From: Myxococcales bacterium
GTDB lineage: Bacteria > Myxococcota_A > Polyangia > Polyangiales > Polyangiaceae
DNA: 61,655 nucleotides
Assembly (NCBI GenBank): GCA_025351875.1
Contig: JANXVA010000411.1
Location: 1 to 61,655, forward strand
Reading direction: 5' to 3'
Shown: piece by piece, positions 1 to 10,300 of the stretch
Layout: the number at the start of each line of letters is the position of its first letter
Numbering within the stretch: the first letter of the stretch is position 1
The notes under the pieces: generated by a model
Seen by the model: the letters and a program-made list of their open reading frames with translations, nothing else
The model's database searches: none
Told to the model about the DNA's origin: nothing
Program-made: the position numbers and the translations under genes

Positions 1-1358
1 ACCGAGGCGTGGACCTCGCGCGCGAGCGGCTCGAGCGAGCCGAGCTTCGCGAGCGCTCGCAGGAGATCGAGGGAGAGCACGTTCGTCGTCCCCTCCCAGA
101 TCGGCAGCACCTGCGCGTCACGCAAGAGGCGTGGCAGGCCGGTATCTTCGATGTAGCCGGCGCCGCCGAACGACTCGAGGACCTCGCTCGCGAGCGCGAC
201 TGCCTGCTTCGCCGTCGTCAGCTTCACGATCGGAGTCAGCAGGCGCAGGAGCGCGGCCTCGTGCTCGCCGAGCTCGCCCGCCTCGTCCTTGCCGAGGAGC
301 TCGACCGCGCGGAACGTGAGCAGGAACGCGCCCTCGTACTCCGCCTCGAGCGCGGCGAGCGTGTCGATGTGGAGCGGTTTGTCCGAGAGGGGCGTCCCGA
401 AGGCCACGCGGCGCTTCGCGTAGTCCTTGGCGAGCGCGAGCCCGTGGCGCATGCCGGCGATGGCCCCGATGGCGTTCCACGTGCGCGTGACGCTCAGCAT
501 CGGCGTGATGTTCTTGATTCCACCGTTGAGCCCGATCACCGGGACGGCGAGCGCGCCGTCGAGCGTGAGCTCCGCGGTCGGCACCATGCGCGTGCCGAGC
601 TTCTCCTTCAGACGGTTCACCAGGATCGAGTTCATCGAGCCGTCGGGCCGGCGAATCTCGACGTAGAAGAGCGCGAGGCCGCTTCCGCCCGGGGGATTCC
701 CCTCGGGCCGCCCCAGCGTGAGCGCCATCTGCGAGGTGGTCGCGGAGCTGAACCACTTCGTCCCGTGGAGGCGCCACTCGCCGCCGCTCTCCTTCGCGAC
801 CGTCTCGCAGATCGCGACGTCGGAGCCGCCGGTGCGCTCGGTCATCCACTGACCGCTGGTCCACGCCTGTTCCGGGTCGCGGCTCGTGAGGCGGGGCACG
901 GCGCGGTCGATCAGCGCCTGGTTCTTCGACGCGATGAGCGTGCGGGCGGCGCCGTCCGTCATCGCGAGCGGACACGAGTAGACGTGCCACGCGCTGTCGA
1001 TGAGGTAGACCTTCGCGAACTGGTGCACGCGCGAGTGCGCGCCGTCCTTGCGCTCGTAGGCGGTCGCGATGATCCCCTTCTCGGCGGTGATGCGCGCTGC
1101 GCGCTTCCACAGCGGAGACAGCTCGATGTGATCGACGCGGCGGCCCCAGGCGTCCCACTGGTCGAGCCGCGGCTCGTCGAGACGCTGCTCGATCGACGCG
1201 CGATAGAGGTCCCCTCCCGCCAGCTCGCCCAGCTCGCTCAGCTCGGGCTCGATGCGCGTGAGCATGTCCTCGGGGAGCGTGTTGCGGAGGTAACGCCGCA
1301 GCACGTCGTCGGCGGCGTACTGGTTTCCGAGCTCCGGAGGCGACTGATAGAAGGCCAT
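1..1358 (-). CDS. AidB-type acyl-CoA dehydrogenase (3' end outside window)
   Basis: Flavin-dependent acyl-CoA dehydrogenase family protein. The frame stays open from the ATG at 1358 to the window edge, giving 452 residues without the C-terminus. The signature [11 protein letters not shown] and the later [15 protein letters not shown] are typical of the AidB/ACAD11-like branch, together with the central [12 protein letters not shown] and the [20 protein letters not shown]-type helix. AidB of E. coli is about 541 residues, so roughly 90 residues are probably missing. The substrate cannot be told; AidB-like proteins have been tied to alkylation stress and to branched acyl-CoA oxidation. It is divergent from the pseudopilin gene, and a 14-bp perfect palindrome lies about 50 bases upstream of its start. 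Confidence 0.9.
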   Translation of the reverse strand, partial: MAFYQSPPELGNQYAADDVLRRYLRNTLPEDMLTRIEPELSELGELAGGDLYRASIEQRLDEPRLDQWDAWGRRVDHIELSPLWKRAARITAEKGIIATAYERKDGAHSRVHQFAKVYLIDSAWHVYSCPLAMTDGAARTLIASKNQALIDRAVPRLTSRDPEQAWTSGQWMTERTGGSDVAICETVAKESGGEWRLHGTKWFSSATTSQMALTLGRPEGNPPGGSGLALFYVEIRRPDGSMNSILVNRLKEKLGTRMVPTAELTLDGALAVPVIGLNGGIKNITPMLSVTRTWNAIGAIAGMRHGLALAKDYAKRRVAFGTPLSDKPLHIDTLAALEAEYEGAFLLTFRAVELLGKDEAGELGEHEAALLRLLTPIVKLTTAKQAVALASEVLESFGGAGYIEDTGLPRLLRDAQVLPIWEGTTNVLSLDLLRALAKLGSLEPLAREVHAS

Positions 1359-1407
1359 CGCGAGAAACTCTAATCCGCCATCTCGCCCCGCGCGAGAGTC
1401 CCTGACA

Positions 1408-1421
1408 GATTGGCGCCAATC
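1408..1421. promoter_or_regulatory. 14-bp perfect palindrome, candidate operator
   Basis: GATTGGCGCCAATC is a perfect inverted repeat in the 189-bp divergent spacer between the acyl-CoA dehydrogenase (start 1358) and the pseudopilin (start 1548). Position and symmetry suit a dimeric repressor such as a TetR/FadR-type regulator, but no regulator gene is adjacent. Seen directly; function is inferred. Confidence 0.4.
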
Positions 1422-1547
1422 CGAGCCCTCACCGCCAATTGTTCGCGACGACCTCCCCCGCGCCACCCCCGAGCCCTACAAACTCCGAGCCTTCGAGCCT
1501 CCGTGTAAATCCCCGCCGAGGCACGCCCTTCGCATTCGCTCCTCGCG

Positions 1548-1958
1548 ATGCAACCCCTCCGCAAGCGCCGGCGGCCCCGTGGCTACTCCCTCGTCGAGAT
1601 CCTCGTCGTCCTCACCATCATCGCGCTCCTCGCGAGCGTGATCGGCATCGCGGTCTTCGGTCATCTCGTCAAAGCGCGCGCGGAGACGACCCGGCAGAGC
1701 GCGCTCAAGATCAGGCAGACCGTGGTCCTCTACCGGATGGACCGCGGCGACGAGTGCCCGACCGTCGAGGCCTTGCGCACCGCCGAGCTGATCGACGCCG
1801 CGTCGAAGACCACCGACGCGTGGGACCAGCCCTTCCTCGTGAAATGCGGGGAGCGCGGCGAGGTCCACGTCTCGAGCGCCGGACCGGACAAGAAGCACGG
1901 CACCGAGGACGACATCATCGCGCCCGAGCCGCCCGCCCGCGTCGTCGTGCGGGAGTGA
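1548..1958 (+). CDS. GspG-like type II secretion pseudopilin
   Basis: A 136-residue protein with a class III (prepilin peptidase) leader: a basic leader RKRRRPRG, then YSLVE with Glu at +5, then the hydrophobic helix ILVVLTIIALLASVIGIAVFG. The C-terminal half has the GspG pattern TTDAWDQPFLVKC and SAGPDKKHGTEDDI, the latter matching the Ca-binding loop of major pseudopilins. Expected to be processed at the inner membrane and assembled into a pseudopilus. It stands alone with no other gsp gene beside it, so it may be an accessory or stray pseudopilin. No strong ribosome binding site precedes the ATG. Confidence 0.8.
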   Translation: MQPLRKRRRPRGYSLVEILVVLTIIALLASVIGIAVFGHLVKARAETTRQSALKIRQTVVLYRMDRGDECPTVEALRTAELIDAASKTTDAWDQPFLVKCGERGEVHVSSAGPDKKHGTEDDIIAPEPPARVVVRE

Positions 1959-1962
1959 GCGA

Positions 1963-2679
1963 TCACCTGGTGACGCGAAACTTCAGGACGCTCTCGGCTC
2001 CGACGGCGCGGGTCGTGAGCGTCGTCTCGCCCACGCCGTTCGCGATCGCGTCCTCCACGTCGGTGCTCCCGAAGATCGCGGTCTCGTCCGGGCCGACGAT
2101 GCCCTTGTTCGCGTAGACCTGGGAGAGCCCATGGTGCGAGAAGAAGAGCTCGGTGCGGTCGTTGTCGAACACCTTCGACGCGACGGCGATCCGCTCGCCC
2201 TGCTTGACCTCGTAGACGCCGTCCGCGCCAGCCTCTCGGCCCCGCACGGCGATGTCGATGTGAGCTGCCGCCTTGATGTGCAGCGGGATGCCGTCGACGA
2301 GCGTGCCGGATTTGTCGACGACCTCGAGCTTCGCGTCTCCCTCCTGCTTGGCGTCTAGCTCGAAGATCAGGTGACAGTCATCGCTCGCGGCGCACGTGTA
2401 CGACTGGGTCGAGATCGTGGCGAACGCCGGGTTGGCGACGCGCACGGAGAGCCCCGCGTTCGGTGCGCCCTTCCTCACGTCGATCGTCACGGCCGCCCCC
2501 TGGAGCGCGGGCTGGTCGAGCGCACAGTCGATCGAGCACGAGTCGTATTTGAACGAGAGCGCGCCCTTGTCGCCGGCGGAGGCGATCTGAGACGTCTTGT
2601 AGGTCGCCGGCGCGCAGCCCGTGCCGAACAGCGTGCAGGCGAGGATGGAGGCGGCGGCGGCGGCGGAGAGGTTGCGCAT
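1963..2679 (-). CDS. Hypothetical lipoprotein
   Basis: 238 residues from the chosen ATG at 2679. It begins with a lipoprotein signal (MRNLSAAAAASILAC...) and lipobox GTGC with the lipidated Cys at position 22. The start is chosen because AGGGA precedes it and it gives a clean signal; an upstream ATG at 2694 would add five residues. The mature part is beta-rich with paired cysteines (SCSIDC, CAASDDC) and looks like an immunoglobulin-like or adhesion-type fold. No family recognised. It is convergent with the pseudopilin gene (4 bases apart). Confidence 0.75.
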   Translation of the reverse strand: MRNLSAAAAASILACTLFGTGCAPATYKTSQIASAGDKGALSFKYDSCSIDCALDQPALQGAAVTIDVRKGAPNAGLSVRVANPAFATISTQSYTCAASDDCHLIFELDAKQEGDAKLEVVDKSGTLVDGIPLHIKAAAHIDIAVRGREAGADGVYEVKQGERIAVASKVFDNDRTELFFSHHGLSQVYANKGIVGPDETAIFGSTDVEDAIANGVGETTLTTRAVGAESVLKFRVTR

Positions 2680-2856
2680 GATTCCCTGGGCCATTGCGAG
2701 CGCCGGGCCAGGAGCGCTGCGGACGGGCAACCTGGGTTTTTTACGTAGGATCCTGAGGCCTGGTGCGGAGACGTGAACGGCGGGTCACGTGCCACGGCCC
2801 TCGCGCGTCGCGGCGCGCGCAGGATCCAGATCTCGAACTGAGAGGGCGGCTCCCGA

Positions 2857-4866
2857 TCACTCGAGGAGCAGCATCCCGAAGGCCTCCGGGACGTGAAAAT
2901 TCGGCTTCGCGGTCCGCGTCGGGCTCCACGCCAGGTAGAGGCGCTTGCCGGTGCCCTCCATGCGGTAGAGCGCGAACGGGAGCCGGCGGCCCGACGCAAG
3001 CGCGCGGACGATGTCCGGCGAGCGGAGCCGCACCTCGATCGTCGCGCGATGACGCTCGCGATCGACCTTCGTGGCGATCTCGGGCTGGCTCGACCAGCTC
3101 GTGTCGCTCTTCTTCGTCTTGCGATCGATCGCGAGGTCGAAGAAGTGCCCGAGAGGCCCGACCTCCACCTCGTAATACCGCGCGCGCTCGGCCAGATCGG
3201 GGGTGAAGAACATCTCGACGCAGTCCTCTTCGTAGAGCTTCTCCCGCTCGGGCTTCACCGGGCGTGACGCGTCGACCTCGAGGCCCGCGCCCTCCAGCTC
3301 CCAGAGCATGGTGAGCGCGCTCTTCGACCAGGCGACACGCACGCGCGTCGTCGTCTTCGTGGGTGCGCCGCTCCAGTCGGTGTCGAAGACGACCGGCGTG
3401 GCGGCATCCCAGGCGCCCTCGCGAACGCCGTCGACGGTGAGCGCGCCGTCCTCGATCTCCTTGGCATGAAGGACGGGGCGCGACTCGGCGGTCCCCGCAT
3501 CCGACGTGGCCTCGGGCGGAGGCGCGCCGGACGAAGGCGCCGACGCGTCCGAATGAAGCGCGAACCTGGACATCGAGACGAAGTGCACGGGCCTCTTCGC
3601 CGCGAGCAGCGCGGCCCCGTCCCCCTCGACGACGGGCGCGCTGATGTCGACGCCGAAGCGCTTCGCCGCGACCTCGAGGAGCGGCGACGTCTTGTGCCCG
3701 CCGAGCTCGCGCGCGAGGTCCGCGTTGTCCCAAAGGCCAAGAAACGCGGCTCCGATACGGTCGACGAGGATCGGGTTGGTCCCGCCGATCGCGACGCTCT
3801 CGGCCGATGGCCAGCGCTTTCCGAACCCGTCACCCCCCATCCCAGGCGCGCCCTCCGCGAGCACGACATGCGGGCTCGCGACCTCGAGGACGTCGGTCAT
3901 GCGCTCGGCGAACACGTCGAGGCTGTCGAGGTAGGCCTTCTGTCCGGCCTCCTTGTCCTTGTCGAGGAGCTTCAGCGCGTCGCCGAGCTCCTTGTGCATG
4001 CGCCACTTCTGGTTGAACGCCGGCGACGCGTCCGAGAGCATCACGACGCCCTGCCCGCCCTTGATGGCCATCGAGACCACGCCGAAGCGGTGCGCCTTCA
4101 CCTTCGGCGCGGAGATGAAGAGGCCATGCTCGAGATGCTCGGCGAGCACCTTCGCCATGAGCAGCGTTGGCGCGTGCGTCTTCTCCATGCCGTGCACGGC
4201 GAGGGGCTTGCCCGGCTGGTCACCGGTGACGTCGAAGACGCCGTCATCGTCCATGGCGACCAGGCGCACGTGCTCGTCGCGCGCCATCGCCGCATACCCG
4301 GACGCGAGGATGAGGTGCTCCCAGTCCTTGTGGGTCGCGCCCCAGCCTTCGGCGATCGTGATCTTGTCGTGCCCGCGCGCCTTGAGGCACGTGATGATTC
4401 CCCGCACGAACTCCGGATCGGTGATGCGCCCGCGCAGCCCGTCGTCACCGCCGTTCTTCGCGGGATCCTTGAACCACTCGAAGCCGCCGAGGTTCGGCTT
4501 GATGAGGATCGGCGTGTCCTTCGGTCGCTGCGGGACGACGGCCTTGCAGAGGCGCTCCCCGAGCTCTCGCGGTGAGCCCCCCTGGAGCATCGTGACGGCG
4601 GACCGATCGGCCTTGATCCGGGCGCGGTTCCGGGTGCGCAGGGCTTCCCCGTCGACGGCGCCCGACGCGACGACGGCGGGCCCTGCATCCCAGCTCGTCG
4701 ATGCGCTCGACACGACGTCGACGGAGGTGAGCGCGGACGCTGCAGCGGTGGCGGAAAGGGCGGCGGCATCGGTGTGCGCGGTCGGGGCCGCCTTCTTGGG
4801 ACCGCAGCCGAGGAGGCACGCGGAAACACAGGCAATGGCCGCGAGGGCGGGAACCGGGCTCATCAT
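2857..4866 (-). CDS. DUF362 lipoprotein with C-terminal CBM9-like domain
   Basis: 669 residues. Signal peptide with lipobox LLGC, Cys21, then a low-complexity Ala/Ser linker to about residue 70. A DUF362 domain follows (about 75-435): ILIKPNLGGFEW, TDPEFVRGIITCLKARGHDKI, APKVKAHRFGVVSMAIKGGQG. The last ~190 residues resemble a CBM9/DOMON-like sugar-binding module (DGALTVDGVREGAWDAATPV, YEEDCVEMFFTPD, YYEVEVGPLG). DUF362 has no settled activity. The CBM9-like module suggests binding of a glycan at the outer membrane. The start is the first of two consecutive ATGs; the gene is divergent from the kinase at 4930. Confidence 0.8.
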   Translation of the reverse strand: MMSPVPALAAIACVSACLLGCGPKKAAPTAHTDAAALSATAAASALTSVDVVSSASTSWDAGPAVVASGAVDGEALRTRNRARIKADRSAVTMLQGGSPRELGERLCKAVVPQRPKDTPILIKPNLGGFEWFKDPAKNGGDDGLRGRITDPEFVRGIITCLKARGHDKITIAEGWGATHKDWEHLILASGYAAMARDEHVRLVAMDDDGVFDVTGDQPGKPLAVHGMEKTHAPTLLMAKVLAEHLEHGLFISAPKVKAHRFGVVSMAIKGGQGVVMLSDASPAFNQKWRMHKELGDALKLLDKDKEAGQKAYLDSLDVFAERMTDVLEVASPHVVLAEGAPGMGGDGFGKRWPSAESVAIGGTNPILVDRIGAAFLGLWDNADLARELGGHKTSPLLEVAAKRFGVDISAPVVEGDGAALLAAKRPVHFVSMSRFALHSDASAPSSGAPPPEATSDAGTAESRPVLHAKEIEDGALTVDGVREGAWDAATPVVFDTDWSGAPTKTTTRVRVAWSKSALTMLWELEGAGLEVDASRPVKPEREKLYEEDCVEMFFTPDLAERARYYEVEVGPLGHFFDLAIDRKTKKSDTSWSSQPEIATKVDRERHRATIEVRLRSPDIVRALASGRRLPFALYRMEGTGKRLYLAWSPTRTAKPNFHVPEAFGMLLLE

Positions 4867-4929
4867 CGATCGTCCAGAACGCACAAGGGCTTCGTACACG
4901 TTTGTCCGTGCGCTGTATGCTCGACGGCG

Positions 4930-6522
4930 TTGAGCTCGGACAACCGCGTCGGGGAGGTGCTCGCCTCCAAATATCTCCTCGAGGAGCTGCTCGGAAGCGG
5001 CGGGATGGGCCACGTGTATCGCGCGGTCAACCAGCACGTCGGTCGCGCCGTCGCCATCAAGGTCCTCCGCGCGGAGCACGCCGAGAACGGCCAGATCGTC
5101 GAGCGGTTCCTGCGCGAGGCCCGCGCCGCGAACCTCGTGCGGCACCCGAACGTCGTCGACGTCCTCGACATCGGCAAGGAGGACGGCGGCGCGCCGTTCA
5201 TCGTGCAGGAGCTCCTCTCCGGCGAGGACCTCGCGCACCTCGTCGCGCGCCGTGGCGGCAAGCTGCCCGTCGAAGAGGTCTGCGATCTGATGATTCCGGT
5301 GATCGATGCCGTCGCCGAGGCGCATGCGCATGGCGTCGTGCACCGCGACATCAAGCCGGAGAACGTCTTCCTCGCGAAGGGTAAGCCGCCGCACGGCCCC
5401 ACGCCCAAGCTGCTCGACTTCGGCATCTCCAAGGTGCGCGCGCCCGACCTGCGCGCCACCGAGGTAGGGTTGATGATGGGCACGCCCGCGTACATGGCAC
5501 CCGAGCAGATCCAGGGGGCTCGCGAGGCCGATCCGCGGAGCGACGTCTGGGCGCTTGGCGTCATGATGTTCGAGCTCATTGCCGGACGCATGCCCTTCGA
5601 CCTCCCGGACGCCCCTGCGCTCTTCGTCGCGATCGCCACCAGGGATGCACCGACACTCCTCGAGGTCGGCGCCGACGTGACACCGGCGATCTCACGACTC
5701 GTGGAGCGATGCCTGCGCAGGCGCCCCGACGATCGCTATCCCAGCGCCGCAGAGCTGGGACGCGACCTCGGGCACGTGATGGACAACACCGAGCTCGAGC
5801 CGACCGGCAAGCGCTCGCTCCCTCCCGGGCTGCTCGCGATGATCCCGGACCTCGCGATCCCGAAGGCGGCCTCGTTGCCGGTGATCGTCTCTCCGCCGCC
5901 GTCGGCCCGCGGCGACGGTGGCGAGCCGCCCGGAGCTGGTGGCGCGGTCGACCCCAAGGGCGCCACGTCCCTCGGCGACGCGATGCCGGAAGCGCCGTCG
6001 CTCCCGCCGCCGGCGCCGCGTGCGTCGGCGCCCGCCGCGCGACCTGCGACGCCGCGCGCGGCGCCGAGCGAGCCGAAAAAGGTCCCCTCGCGCCTCGCGC
6101 CCGAGGCGTCGATGCCCGGCGTCATGCTCGCCGCGGGTGCCTCGACGTCGCAGCGAACCGCGGAGCGCGGGATGTACGTCGAGCGTCCGACGCGCGACGT
6201 CGCGGACATGGCTCCGCTCGTCGGTCTCGCGGTGGTCGGCCTCGTGACGATCCTCGGAACGGGTCTCTTGATGCAGCTCGCACACCGACCCGAGGGCTGG
6301 CCCGTCGGAAGCTTCCTCATCGGACCTTCCGGCACCGGCACGTTGGTGCTCCACGGAGGGCTCGCGCTCGTGGCGCTCGTCGCCGGTGGCTCGTCGTTCT
6401 GGCGCGGCATGCGCCACTGGCGCGGCGACTCGAGCGGCGGTACGCCGAGCGCGATCGTGAATGCACTGGTTGCGGCGGGCGCATTTTTCGCGGCCATCGA
6501 GCTCATTTCCGCCGTTTCGTGA
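4930..6522 (+). CDS. Membrane-anchored Ser/Thr protein kinase
   Basis: Eukaryote-like kinase of 530 residues. Glycine loop GSGGMGHVYRA near residue 20, AIKVL lysine near 43, catalytic loop HRDIKPENVF at about 138, DFGISK at about 163, then GTPAYMAPEQ. An Ala/Pro-rich linker (about 320-425) leads to three hydrophobic segments near 428-450, 470-490 and 508-530, so the kinase faces the cytoplasm and is membrane-tethered. There is no ATG between the divergent gene and the kinase fold. TTG at 4930 is the most plausible start because an earlier start would overlap the DUF362 coding region. The substrate is unknown; the DUF362 lipoprotein and the beta-barrel are its neighbours. Confidence 0.88.
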   Translation: MSSDNRVGEVLASKYLLEELLGSGGMGHVYRAVNQHVGRAVAIKVLRAEHAENGQIVERFLREARAANLVRHPNVVDVLDIGKEDGGAPFIVQELLSGEDLAHLVARRGGKLPVEEVCDLMIPVIDAVAEAHAHGVVHRDIKPENVFLAKGKPPHGPTPKLLDFGISKVRAPDLRATEVGLMMGTPAYMAPEQIQGAREADPRSDVWALGVMMFELIAGRMPFDLPDAPALFVAIATRDAPTLLEVGADVTPAISRLVERCLRRRPDDRYPSAAELGRDLGHVMDNTELEPTGKRSLPPGLLAMIPDLAIPKAASLPVIVSPPPSARGDGGEPPGAGGAVDPKGATSLGDAMPEAPSLPPPAPRASAPAARPATPRAAPSEPKKVPSRLAPEASMPGVMLAAGASTSQRTAERGMYVERPTRDVADMAPLVGLAVVGLVTILGTGLLMQLAHRPEGWPVGSFLIGPSGTGTLVLHGGLALVALVAGGSSFWRGMRHWRGDSSGGTPSAIVNALVAAGAFFAAIELISAVS

Positions 6523-6569
6523 GCGCGCCGCTTGCGTGTAGTGCGCACGTGTCTTCGCACCGCACCGCA

Positions 6570-6596
6570 TGATTTGCATGTGCAATCTTTTTGGGT
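6570..6596 (+). terminator. Possible weak terminator after kinase gene
   Basis: GATTTGCATGTGCAATC followed by TTTTT forms a short hairpin (TTGCA-TG-TGCAA core) plus a T run about 50 bases after the kinase stop. The stem is weak for such GC-rich DNA. Confidence 0.3.
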
Positions 6597-6640
6597 CGGA
6601 CCCTTCGTCCGTGGCATCTTGCGCCATGGAGGAATCCCCA

Positions 6641-7267
6641 ATGCGCAAGATCTTGGCACTATCTGGAGTCGTTCTCACGAGCCTGCTTTTCACTGGAAGC
6701 GCGTTCGCGCAGGGTGCAGCTCCTGCTCCTGCCGCCGGTGGCACCGCCCCCGCCAATGACTCGGTCAGCAGCGACGACAAGAAGATGACCCTCGGCATCG
6801 ACGCCCAGTTCATGCTGCCCATCGGCGACCTCGCCGACGCGACCGGGCCGCAGATCGGACCGCTCGTTCGCTTCGGCTATCGCGTCATCCCGGCCCTCGA
6901 GCTCACGGGCCGCGTCGGTTACCTCTTCGGCCTCAGCAAGGAGGTCGGTCCCTTCAAGTCGAGCCTCAGCAACATCCCGATCTGGGTTGGCGCGCGCTAC
7001 TTCTTCATGGACGCCCCGGCCGGCTTCTACGGCGCCGCCGAGCTCGCGGTCAACCTGATGTCGGCGAAGATCGAGGCCGGTGGGCAGTCTGCGTCGACCA
7101 GCGTCACGCGTGAGGGTATCAACCTCGGCATCGGTTACGTCATCAGCAAGGAGCTGCCGATCGACCTCCGCGCGCAGTTCTCGCTGCTGAACCTCCTCGG
7201 CAAGGAGACCAACGAGACCTCCTTCACGGCGATCGGCATCAGCGCCGGCTACTCGTTCTTCTTCTGA
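6641..7267 (+). CDS. Outer-membrane beta-barrel protein
   Basis: 208 residues. Start ATG at 6641 with GGAGG nine bases upstream. A Sec signal peptide ends at SAFA-QGA (about residue 23), then an Ala/Pro linker, then alternating amphipathic strands typical of OmpA/OmpW-like small barrels (GPLVRFGYRVIPALELTGRVGYLF, INLGIGYVISKELPIDLRAQFS). It finishes with the aromatic barrel terminus GYSFFF, recognised by the BAM complex. Function beyond being an outer-membrane barrel cannot be read. It is followed by a strong hairpin terminator. Confidence 0.8.
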   Translation: MRKILALSGVVLTSLLFTGSAFAQGAAPAPAAGGTAPANDSVSSDDKKMTLGIDAQFMLPIGDLADATGPQIGPLVRFGYRVIPALELTGRVGYLFGLSKEVGPFKSSLSNIPIWVGARYFFMDAPAGFYGAAELAVNLMSAKIEAGGQSASTSVTREGINLGIGYVISKELPIDLRAQFSLLNLLGKETNETSFTAIGISAGYSFFF

Positions 7268-7287
7268 GACGGACTCGAGCGTGATCG

Positions 7288-7328
7288 CGGGCCGCGAGGG
7301 CATCATGCCTCGCGGCCCGTCGTCTTTT
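7288..7328 (+). terminator. Rho-independent terminator
   Basis: A perfect 12-bp GC-rich stem, CGGGCCGCGAGG pairing with CCTCGCGGCCCG around an 8-base loop, is followed by TCGTCTTTT. It lies 20 bases after the beta-barrel stop codon. Confidence 0.8.
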
Positions 7329-7372
7329 GTGAGCCACCGGAAGAGCTCTGAGGGAGCCTCGAGGCCGACCTA

Positions 7373-10300
7373 ATGCGGAACCGCTCGTTCGGGTCTAAGC
7401 TTCTCGTGGTGCGTTTTCGTAGGCTTCTGGCGCTGACTTCGCTCGGGCTCGTCGGCGTTCTGCTGGCGCCGCCTGCGGGCGCGCAGGACTTCGACCCGAG
7501 GGGCCGCAAGAAGCCCCCTGGCGGTAGGCCGGTCCAGCCCGGAGGACGCCCCGCCCAGCCCGGAGGACACCCCGCCCAGCCCGGAGGACACCCCACCCAG
7601 CCCGGCGGTCACCCGGCTCGCCCGACGGCCCCCGGCAACCCCGGCAGCGCCGCGAATCCCGATGCCGGGCAGTCGCAGACGGCGCTCATCGATCGCTACA
7701 CGAAGATCGTCCTCGCCCAGCCCGGCTCACCGTTCCCGCTGCAGCGTCTCGCGCAGCTCTATCGTGACAAGGACGGGAACCTCGCCGCGCTCGTGAAGGA
7801 CTTCGAGGCGCGCGCCGCGCTGGCGGGGCCCGAGCAATACGCGGCGACCGTCGCGCTCGCCGGCATCGCGAAGATCGACGGCCGTCCCGACGATGCGATC
7901 CGCACCTACGAGAAGGCGATCACGCTGAAGGGCAACGACCCTGTCGCGATCCTCGCCCTCGCGCGCTTGCTCCAGGATCGCGGGGACGCCTCCGCGCGCA
8001 AGCGCTACGAGGACGCGCTCGCCCTGCAGACCGTGCCCGCCGAGAAGGAACAGACGCTTCGCACGCTGATGACGCTCGCTCTCGACGGCAAGGACTTCGC
8101 CGGCGCGAAGAGCTTCCATCAGCAGCTCGTCCGCGCGCAGCCGACCAGCCTGCCCGTGAAGGGCGAGCTCGCGCGTGAGCTCTTCCAGCGCGCCGAATAC
8201 GAGAAGGCCGAGGCGGAGTTCAAGGACCTCGTCAACGCCGCGTCCGGCGACAACCGCGCGCTCGCGCCCGCGTTCAAGGATCTCGGCAAGGCCCAGGCGA
8301 AGGCCCACAAGAACCAGGAAGCGCTCGCGACGCTGAAGAAGGCGCTCCAGGCCGCCGGCCAGGAGGCCGCCGTTCGCGCCGAGGTCTACGAGACCATCAC
8401 CGAGATCTACCGCGCCGATCAGCAGCTACCGGTCCTCATCAAGCAGATCGAGGACGAGCACCCGAACGATTTTCAGCGCCTCGCGCTCCTCGGCGCGCTC
8501 TACGAGGAGACGGGCGACGGGGTGAAGGCCCTCGAGACCTACAAGAAGGCGCTCGCGGTCAATCCGAAGCAGATCGATCTCCGCCTCAAGATGATCCGCG
8601 TGCTCCAGTCGCAGGGCGAGCTCGACAAGGCGATCGCCGAGTACGAGGGGCTCATCCGCGCGGCCCCGAACAACCCGCAGTTCGTGTTCGAGCAGTGCGA
8701 GGCGCTCATGCAGCGCGGCGATCGCGCGCGCGCGCTCAAGCTCCTCACCGAGCTCGAGGCTCGCGGCCAGAGCGACGAGGAGGTGCTCTCGCGCCTCGCC
8801 GACTTCTACGGACGCATCGGCGAGAACGACCGCTCGCTCAAGGTGCTCACGCGGCTCTCGCAGGTCGGCATCAACGACCCGGGGCACCTCACCGACCTCG
8901 GAGACCGCTATTTTCAGGACGGAAACCAGGCGCTCGCCATCCAGACGTGGAGGCGCATCCTCACCACCGTGACGCCGCGCGCACGTGCGCTCGCGGCGCT
9001 CGGCGAGGTGTACCTCGAGCACGACATGACTCCCGACGCGCTCGCGTCGTTCAAGGAGGCCGTCCAGCTCGAGCCGCAGAACCTCGTGTTCAAGAAGCAG
9101 CTCGCGGCCGCGCTCGAGCGCTCCAAGAGCTACCGCGAGTCGCGCATCCTCTGGCAAGAGCTCGCCGAGAAGGCGAAGGCTAGCGGCGACAAGATCCTCG
9201 CGCGCGAGGCGCGCTCGCGCATCGTCACGCTGTGGGGCTTCGAGCGGATCCTCGAGGCGCAGATCCCGACGCTCAACCAGAAGTTTGCGGCCACGCCGCC
9301 GGACGTCGAGGCAGGGCGCATGCTCGCCGAGGTGCAGCTCCATCTCCGAAAGCTCGCCGACGCCGAGACGACACTGCGCAGGGTCGTCACCGTCGCTCCC
9401 GGAGACGGCGACAGCTACCTCGCGCTCGAGCGCGTGCTCGTGCAGGAGAACAAGACCGGCGACGCGATCGGCGTGCTCGAGAAGCTCGTCGCGGTCGAGC
9501 CGAAGCGCGCGCGCGAGCTCTATCAGCGCATGGCCCAGTATGCGCTGCAGCTCTATCGCGACGACGACGCCATCAAGTACGCGGCGCGCGCCGTCGAGCT
9601 CAACCCGGACGATGCCGAAGGGCACCGCCGGCTCGGCGAGATGTACCGGCAACGCCAGGACACGGAGCACGCGATCGTCGAGTTCCGCGCGGCCATCGCG
9701 AAGAACGACCGCCTGTACATCACGTACCTCGAGCTCGCGGAGCTGCTGCTCTCGAAGGGCCAGGGCGACGAGGCCGATCGGCTCTTCCGCAGGGTGATCC
9801 GCGGCGCGCCCGACGAGGAGCTCGTCTCCCGCGCCGCGCGCCTCTCGATGCAGATCAACCTGGGCAAGGGCACGCTCGAGTCGCTCGAGCAGGAGCTCCT
9901 TCCGCTTGCGATCGGCAATCCGCAGCGCAAGGTCTACCGGCGGCTCCTCGTCGAGATCTACGGAAACCTCACCTTCGCGCTCGTCCAGCGGAGTCGCCAC
10001 GGCACCGGCAAGGACGCCGAGGACGCCCGCGCGTCCCTCGCGCGCATCGGCGGTCGCGCGGTGAAGCCGCTGCTCGACGCGCTCGCCGACGGTGACGCCG
10101 GCCAGCAACGCGTCGCGATCGACGTGCTCGGCTACGTGCAGAACAAGAACGCGGGCTCCGCGCTGTTCGCGTTCGCGACCGGGCAGGGCGAGGCGCCATT
10201 GCGGACTCGCGCGATGCTCGCGTGCGGTGCCCTTCGCGACGTCGCGCTCCTTCCGAGATACCAGGGCCTGCTCTTTCCCAAGCAGGAGGGCGGAGGCGAG

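Noticed and set aside
477-494. GTTCCACGTG half-match to parS at the left end
   Set aside because: Only one arm matches and it lies in acyl-CoA dehydrogenase coding sequence; not palindromic over 14 bases, unlike the two sites at 54-55 kb.
7535-7618. Possible CRISPR array
   Set aside because: Repeats are contiguous 21-mers with no spacers, in frame inside a coding region; an ordinary protein-linker tandem repeat.
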